From an archaeon (GTDB lineage Archaea; Methanobacteriota; Methanobacteria; Methanobacteriales; Methanobacteriaceae), in the NCBI GenBank assembly GCA_024409145.1, contig JAKSUF010000025.1:1-11863 (forward strand): 11,863 nucleotides of DNA, written 5' to 3'. Shown piece by piece: positions 7,424-11,863 of the stretch. Every line of letters begins with the position of its first letter. Positions within the stretch are counted from its first letter, which is position 1. Position numbers and translations under genes: made by a program. The notes under the pieces were generated by a model. The model made no database searches, had not been told where the DNA came from, and saw only the letters and a list, made by a program, of their open reading frames with translations.

Positions 7424-7481
7424 CTAGCAATAATAGTAATAATAACATAATATTAATAATAGCAATAAAGAGGTTAAAAAA

Positions 7482-8237
7482 ATGATTGGTGTAATACTTG
7501 CTGCAGGAATGGGAACTAGACTCAGACCACTTACTGATGAAATTCCAAAAGCTTTACTTGAAATAAATGATATTACTTTACTTGAAAGAATGATTAAACA
7601 CTGTATGAATGCAGATATTAAAAAATTCATCGTGATTTGTGGATATTACAAAGAAAAAGTAATTGAGTTATGTCCTAAATTAGCTGAAAAATATGATATT
7701 GAAATCACTACTCTTGCAAATGAAAAATTTGAAGTAACTAATACATCTGTGTCTACCATCATTGCAAGTGAAAAAATTGATGAAGATTTTATTCTTGTAA
7801 ATGGAGACAATGTTGTTGATGGAAAAATCATTGAAAAAATAGCTAAATGTCCAAATACTGGAATGATTATTGATAATTATAAAACATTAAATGAAGAATC
7901 TTTCAAATTAATAATTGCTAATAAAACATTAAATGAAGATGAAACAATAGCTAGTGGAGAAATTGAAGCTATTGGGAAAGGATTAGACATTCCATCTTCA
8001 TCTGGTGAATTCATTGGAGTAAGTAAAGTAGTTAAGGAAGATATTCCTAAATTCAATGAGATATTAAATAAATTAATAGAAGAAGACCCTCAAAATTACT
8101 ATGATTTTGCATATGAAGAATTAAGTAAAATAAGCAAAATTGACTTTGTACTTACAAACGGTCTTCAATGGACTGAAATCGATGACCATATAGACTGGGA
8201 AAATGCTAATAAATTAGTTAAAGAATTAGAAGAATAA
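7482..8237 (+). CDS. LicC/Cj1416-like nucleotidyltransferase, candidate CTP:glycerol-3-phosphate cytidylyltransferase
   Basis: The 251-residue protein is a single-domain nucleotidyltransferase of the sugar-phosphate type. The signature loop GMGTRLRPLT lies at 9-18 with a conserved lysine at K23. NTSVS at 87-91 matches the small Asn/Ser motif of the LicC group, NGDN at 107-110 carries the metal-binding Asp, GEFIGVSK is at 175-182, and TEIDD at 231-235 is the C-terminal EID motif. There is no C-terminal hexapeptide beta-helix, so it is not a GlmU- or RmlA-like long form. LicC-type members activate phosphocholine, and Campylobacter Cj1416-type members activate other phosphorylated small molecules, with CTP. 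Next to gpsA and CDP-glycerol-dependent transferases, sn-glycerol 3-phosphate is the most attractive substrate; this is inference. Sugar 1-phosphate or inositol phosphate are alternatives. Family confidence is high, substrate confidence low. Confidence 0.85.
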   Translation: MIGVILAAGMGTRLRPLTDEIPKALLEINDITLLERMIKHCMNADIKKFIVICGYYKEKVIELCPKLAEKYDIEITTLANEKFEVTNTSVSTIIASEKIDEDFILVNGDNVVDGKIIEKIAKCPNTGMIIDNYKTLNEESFKLIIANKTLNEDETIASGEIEAIGKGLDIPSSSGEFIGVSKVVKEDIPKFNEILNKLIEEDPQNYYDFAYEELSKISKIDFVLTNGLQWTEIDDHIDWENANKLVKELEE

Positions 8238-8264
8238 ATACAGAGTTAATATCTAATTACTTAA

Positions 8265-8284
8265 TTTATATTTATTTTATTTAA
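8265..8284 (+). terminator. T-rich tract after the nucleotidyltransferase, possible terminator or TATA element
   Basis: TTTATATTTATTTTATTT-like sequence begins 27 bases after the stop codon and contains several T runs, as expected of archaeal termination. Its TTTATATT at 8265-8272 could equally be the TATA box of the next gene, with transcription starting near 8295 ahead of AGGT at 8323-8326. The sequence alone does not separate these readings. Confidence 0.3.
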
Positions 8285-8331
8285 TCTACTAAATTACCTA
8301 ATTAGCTAAGTAAAAATAAATAAGGTTAAAC

Positions 8332-9525
8332 ATGTCACTAAAATCAAAAATATTTAATATAGTTAAAAAAGGATTATTTGGAATATACCATTTAGGTTCA
8401 AATTTTATTCCTATAAAAAAGAACACTATCATGTTTGAATCAAGTAATGGCCGTAATTATACTGGAAATCCAAGATACATTTATGAAGAAATTCTAAATC
8501 AAAATTTAGAAAATGAATTTAATTGTATTTGGGTTTTTCAAGACACTTCCACTAAAATTCCTGGAAATGCTATTAAAGTAAAAAGATCTAGATTTAAATA
8601 CTTATTTTATTCATTGAGAAGTGAATTTTGGATTTTTGATTCAAGACATCAATATTACCTTAAAAAAAAGAAAAACACCAAATATATTCAAACTTGGCAT
8701 GGTACTGCTTTAAAAAAGTTAGGATTAGATATGGATTACCTTAATATGAGTGGTAATACCAATATTGAAAAGTATAGATATGAATTTAAGAAAAATACTT
8801 CAATATGGGATTATTTAATATCACAGAACGAATATTCTAATAAAATATTCAAAAGTGCTTTTGATTTTAAAGGAGAATTTTTAGAAATAGGATATCCTCG
8901 TAATGATATTTTAATAAATAATAATGATGAGGAATCAATTAATAAAATCAAAGATAAACTTAATATTCCTAAAGATAAGAAAATAATTCTTTATGCACCA
9001 ACTTGGAGAGATAATGAATATCATCAAAGAGGAGAATATAAATTTGCAACTGAAATGAACTTTGATGAAATGAATAAAGAACTCTCTGATGAATATTTCT
9101 TAATAGTTAAATACCACTATCTGGTTAAAGATGATATGGATTGGACAAAATATAAAGATTTTATTATAGAATGTGATGCAGATTGGGATATTCAAGAACT
9201 TTATCTTATTTCAGATATGATGATTACAGATTATTCCTCTGTTATGTTTGATTATGCAATACTTAAAAGACCTATGATTTTTTATACTTATGATTTAGAA
9301 AACTATAAAAATAATCTTAGAGACTTCTATTTTGACATGTTTGAAGAAGTTCCAGGCCCTATAATTAAAAAAAGTCAAAATTTAACAGAATATATCAAAA
9401 ATTTTGATATTAATCAATACAACAGAGAATATAAAGAAAAATATAATAAATTTAATGAAAAATTTAACCAATTTGATAAAGGAACTGCATCTAAGCAAGT
9501 TATTGAGTTAATGTTAAATAAATAA
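8332..9525 (+). CDS. CDP-glycerol glycerophosphotransferase family protein (TagB/TagF-like), stand-alone
   Basis: This 397-residue protein is almost entirely one glycerophosphotransferase module with every family signature: TWHGT at 121-125 (H123), GYPRND at 187-192, YAPTWRD at 221-227, KYHY at 260-263 (H262), ELYLISDMMITDYSS at 289-303, RPMIFYTYDLENY at 313-325 and VPGP at 340-343. Family members transfer glycerol phosphate (or ribitol phosphate) from the CDP-activated form to a growing teichoic acid or glycan at the inner membrane face. The first 28 residues include the only non-domain part, a short basic-amphipathic stretch that could hold the protein on the membrane. The length resembles TagB more than TagF, but primase and polymerase activity cannot be told apart from motifs. 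About 350 residues are strongly similar to the C-terminal half of the gene that follows, so the two are paralogues. The start is supported by AGGT at 8323-8326. Confidence 0.92.
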   Translation: MSLKSKIFNIVKKGLFGIYHLGSNFIPIKKNTIMFESSNGRNYTGNPRYIYEEILNQNLENEFNCIWVFQDTSTKIPGNAIKVKRSRFKYLFYSLRSEFWIFDSRHQYYLKKKKNTKYIQTWHGTALKKLGLDMDYLNMSGNTNIEKYRYEFKKNTSIWDYLISQNEYSNKIFKSAFDFKGEFLEIGYPRNDILINNNDEESINKIKDKLNIPKDKKIILYAPTWRDNEYHQRGEYKFATEMNFDEMNKELSDEYFLIVKYHYLVKDDMDWTKYKDFIIECDADWDIQELYLISDMMITDYSSVMFDYAILKRPMIFYTYDLENYKNNLRDFYFDMFEEVPGPIIKKSQNLTEYIKNFDINQYNREYKEKYNKFNEKFNQFDKGTASKQVIELMLNK

Positions 9526-9590
9526 ACACAATACATAATTTGAATAAAAATAATATAAATAAAAATATAAGTAATTAAATATTTATCAAA

Positions 9591-9595
9591 GGTGA
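9591..9595 (+). promoter_or_regulatory. GGTGA ribosome binding site of the last gene
   Basis: GGTGA, a full match to the expected anti-Shine-Dalgarno pairing, lies four bases before ATG 9600. The 74-bp gap before it has no T-rich terminator, so co-transcription with the preceding transferase is plausible. Confidence 0.65.
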
Positions 9596-9599
9596 GTCC

Positions 9600-11795
9600 A
9601 TGACATTTATAAGTATAATAATTCCATTTAACCATAGAAAAAGGTATTTAGAAGAGTGTTTAGACAGTTTAATGGAACAAAATATTGATGATGGAGAAGT
9701 TATTCTTATCTTAAATAGAAATGCAACCCAAGCAGATAAAGAACCACTTGATGATTTAATGGAAAAATATACTAAATTAAACATTAAAGTAAAAGAGTTT
9801 GATAATGAGATTGGAGTAGCTAAAGCAAGGAACATTGGGTTAGAATTAGCTACAGGAAAATACGTTTATTTCATCGATGCCGATGATTATATTTACTCAA
9901 ATGGACTTGCTAAATTAATAGAAATTGCAAAAAAAACTGATGCAGATTTTATAAATGGACATAGACTTCAAACATCATATGTTAAAGAAAGATTTGAAGA
10001 AATGCTTCAAAATAGAAATAATGAAACTGCTAAGAAAGGTAAAAAAACAGATACAGAATTCAGTATTAATTTAATTGTAGATCAAAAAAGTAGAAGTCAA
10101 GATAATATTTTAACTGTTTTACATGCTCTTATTAAAAGAGAAATTATTATTGAAAACAATTTAGAATTTGATGAAGAAAAAGAAGCATATATTGATTATC
10201 CATTTATTTTAGATTTATTACAATATATTAAGACATTTAAAGGTGTGGAAAATGCTTTATATGGTAAAAGAATAAGTGATAATCCAATAGATGAACCTAA
10301 TTTAAATCAAATGATTGAAGAAAGATTCCCATTATTTATTCAAGAATATAATGATGAATTAGATTATATTAATAAACATCCAAATGAAGAAAATTATATA
10401 ATTTTAAAGAAAGAAATTAAAGCTAAAATGTTAAGATATTATATAAAAAGATTTTCAATGCAATATAGAAGTAATTGGGATGAAAAATGGACAACAAGTT
10501 ATCTTAATGAGATGAGTGAAATAGCTAAAACATTTGAAAATATTCCATGGTATTATAAAAAGGAAATTAATGCTTTAAAATCTAAAGATAAAAAAGCTCT
10601 AAAAAAATGGATTAATATAAGATTAGGAAAAAATAAAGCTAAACAAATTATAAAAGAACCATGGAGATTTGATACTACTCTATATTATAATGTTTACAAT
10701 AAACAAGAAATAAAAGAAAATCAAATCATATTTGAAAGTTTTAGAGGAGATTATTATTCAGATAGTCCAAAATATATTTATGAATACTTATATAAACATT
10801 TTAGTGACAAATTTGAATTTGTTTGGGTTATAAATGACAAAAACACAAAAATTCCAGGAAATCCTAAGAAAGTAAAAAGATTTTCAAGAGAATTTTATAA
10901 AGAATTAGCTGTTTCTAAATATTGGGTTATTAATGGAAGACAAGCTGCAAGATTAAAAAAGAGACCAGAACAAATTATTGTATCAACTTGGCATGGAACT
11001 CCTCTTAAAAAATTAGGATTAGATATTGATAATATTTATTCTGGAAGTCCTCAAATTAAGAAAATTTATGCTAAAAATGCAAGTGAATGGGAATACTTAA
11101 TTTCACCAAATGAATACACTTCAAATATTCTTAAAAGATGTTTTGCTTATGAAAAAGATATTCATTTAACTGGTTACCCAAGGAATGATATATTATACAA
11201 TGCTACAGAAGAAACTGTAGATAAAATAAAAGAAAAACTAAATTTAGATAAAAATAAAAAAATCATTCTTTATGCTCCAACTTGGAGAGATGATGAATTT
11301 TATGAGAAAGGACAGTACAAATTCTCATTAAAATTAAATTTAGATAAATTAAAAGAATCTCTTGGAGAAGAATATATTTTACTTGTTAGAACACATTATT
11401 TCATTGCAGATAAACTTGATTTAAGTGATTATAAAGGATTTGCAGTAGATGTAAGTAGATATGATGATATTGCAGAATTATATCTTATATCAGATATCCT
11501 CATAACTGACTACTCATCAGTATTCTTTGACTTTGCTAACCTTAGAAGACCTATACTTTTCTATACTTATGATTTAGACAAATACCAAAATATGCTTAGA
11601 GGATTTTATATTGATATCCATACAGAAGTTCCAGGCCCTCTTGTATTTACAACAGAAGAAATTATTGATAAAATAAAAAATATTGATAAACTTAATGAAG
11701 AATACAAAGAAAGATACGATGAATTTTATGAAAGATTCTGTAGTGTTGATGATGGAAATGCTTCAAAACGTATTGTAGAAAAAGTATGGACATGA
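9600..11795 (+). CDS. Family 2 glycosyltransferase-like / CDP-glycerol glycerophosphotransferase fusion
   Basis: The 731-residue protein joins an N-terminal family 2 glycosyltransferase fold (about 3-230) to a C-terminal TagB/TagF-like module (about 374-728), with a helical, lysine-rich linker of about 140 residues between them. The C-terminal half is intact: TWHGT at 463-467 (H465), GYPRND at 525-530, YAPTWRD at 558-564, THY with H599 at 598-600, TDYSSVFFDF at 636-645, RPILFYTYDLDKY at 650-662 and VPGP at 677-680. The N-terminal half keeps DADD at 93-96 but reads LNRNATQAD at 38-46 where DDGSTD is usual, and YIDYPF at 197-202 where the ED motif is usual. The glycosyltransferase half may thus be inactive, use a different donor or serve in acceptor binding. 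It is organised like the 879-residue protein at the left edge but lacks that protein's beta-rich middle part. It probably acts with its paralogue just upstream on the same phosphoglycan. Confidence 0.9.
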   Translation: MTFISIIIPFNHRKRYLEECLDSLMEQNIDDGEVILILNRNATQADKEPLDDLMEKYTKLNIKVKEFDNEIGVAKARNIGLELATGKYVYFIDADDYIYSNGLAKLIEIAKKTDADFINGHRLQTSYVKERFEEMLQNRNNETAKKGKKTDTEFSINLIVDQKSRSQDNILTVLHALIKREIIIENNLEFDEEKEAYIDYPFILDLLQYIKTFKGVENALYGKRISDNPIDEPNLNQMIEERFPLFIQEYNDELDYINKHPNEENYIILKKEIKAKMLRYYIKRFSMQYRSNWDEKWTTSYLNEMSEIAKTFENIPWYYKKEINALKSKDKKALKKWINIRLGKNKAKQIIKEPWRFDTTLYYNVYNKQEIKENQIIFESFRGDYYSDSPKYIYEYLYKHFSDKFEFVWVINDKNTKIPGNPKKVKRFSREFYKELAVSKYWVINGRQAARLKKRPEQIIVSTWHGTPLKKLGLDIDNIYSGSPQIKKIYAKNASEWEYLISPNEYTSNILKRCFAYEKDIHLTGYPRNDILYNATEETVDKIKEKLNLDKNKKIILYAPTWRDDEFYEKGQYKFSLKLNLDKLKESLGEEYILLVRTHYFIADKLDLSDYKGFAVDVSRYDDIAELYLISDILITDYSSVFFDFANLRRPILFYTYDLDKYQNMLRGFYIDIHTEVPGPLVFTTEEIIDKIKNIDKLNEEYKERYDEFYERFCSVDDGNASKRIVEKVWT

Positions 11796-11799
11796 ATCA

Positions 11800-11841
11800 T
11801 ATATTAAACTAAAATCAGTATATTAAATGAACTAAAATCTG
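11800..11841 (+). repeat. Two imperfect direct repeats downstream of the last gene
   Basis: TATATTAAACTAAAATCAG at 11800-11818 is followed immediately by a near copy at 11819-11841 that carries four extra bases (TGAA) in the middle and TG for AG at the end. A weaker third resemblance runs to the window edge. The function is unknown and the AT-rich context makes it weak evidence. I see nothing else in the 68-bp tail. Confidence 0.4.
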
Positions 11842-11863
11842 AATTAAACATAAAAACTAAAAA

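Noticed and set aside
7381..7470. Repeats before the nucleotidyltransferase considered as a CRISPR or attachment site
   Set aside because: The units are 5-6 bases with no spacers and no flanking integrase or cas gene. They are simple low-complexity sequence.
7424..7831. Short minus-strand frames over the start of the nucleotidyltransferase gene
   Set aside because: One ends in a run of Tyr codons created by the TAA-type repeat, and both lie antisense to the GTRLRPLT-containing gene.
9414..9835. Two overlapping minus-strand frames across the junction of the last two genes
   Set aside because: Both overlap the coding ends of strongly supported plus-strand genes and look like antisense artefacts rich in Ile, Leu, Ser and Tyr.
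1..11863. tRNA, rRNA, riboswitch or insertion sequence
   Set aside because: Gaps are all under 260 bp and almost purely A/T. I see no GC-rich structured block, T-loop sequence, transposase frame or terminal inverted repeat.

Overview
The window is very AT-rich (by eye roughly 70% or more A+T) and looks archaeal, most likely a member of the Methanobacteriales such as Methanobrevibacter or a close relative. The reasons are A/T-rich TATA-box-like leaders, Shine-Dalgarno sequences of the GGTGA/GGAGG type, a tandem double-length PurE, and a short UbiD-family decarboxylase of the kind methanogens carry. The genus is inference; nothing in the window proves it. There are eight protein-coding genes, no RNA genes, no insertion sequences and no CRISPR array.

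Layout. On the left, one long minus-strand gene (22-2661) encodes a family 2 glycosyltransferase joined to a CDP-glycerol glycerophosphotransferase (TagB/TagF-like) module. It diverges across a 255-bp AT-rich gap from a plus-strand series that fills the rest of the window. This begins with a tandem PurE-PurE protein (2917-3921) and a UbiD-family decarboxylase (3966-5222), a candidate anhydromevalonate phosphate decarboxylase of the archaeal mevalonate pathway. A family 2 glycosyltransferase with a charged C-terminal tail follows after 8 bp (5231-6376), then NAD(P)-dependent glycerol-3-phosphate dehydrogenase GpsA after 5 bp (6382-7350). After a promoter-like, repeat-rich leader come a LicC/Cj1416-like nucleotidyltransferase (7482-8237), a stand-alone CDP-glycerol glycerophosphotransferase (8332-9525) and a second glycosyltransferase-glycerophosphotransferase fusion (9600-11795).

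How the genes may work together. GpsA can make sn-glycerol 3-phosphate, which archaea do not use for their lipids. The nucleotidyltransferase can activate a phosphorylated alcohol with CTP. Three TagB/TagF-like modules can transfer glycerol phosphate from CDP-glycerol. Read as a pathway, this is a candidate locus for a glycerol-phosphate-containing, teichoic-acid-like or phosphoglycerol-decorated surface glycan in a methanogen. The families are recognised with confidence from motifs. The pathway, the CDP-glycerol donor and the product are inferred. No lipid-carrier transferase, exporter or flippase is visible here, so the locus is incomplete or continues beyond the window.

Smaller points of interest are the loss of catalytic motifs in the second half of PurE, the loss of donor-site acidic residues in the glycosyltransferase half of the last gene, a short-repeat leader before the nucleotidyltransferase, and a start-site correction for gpsA.
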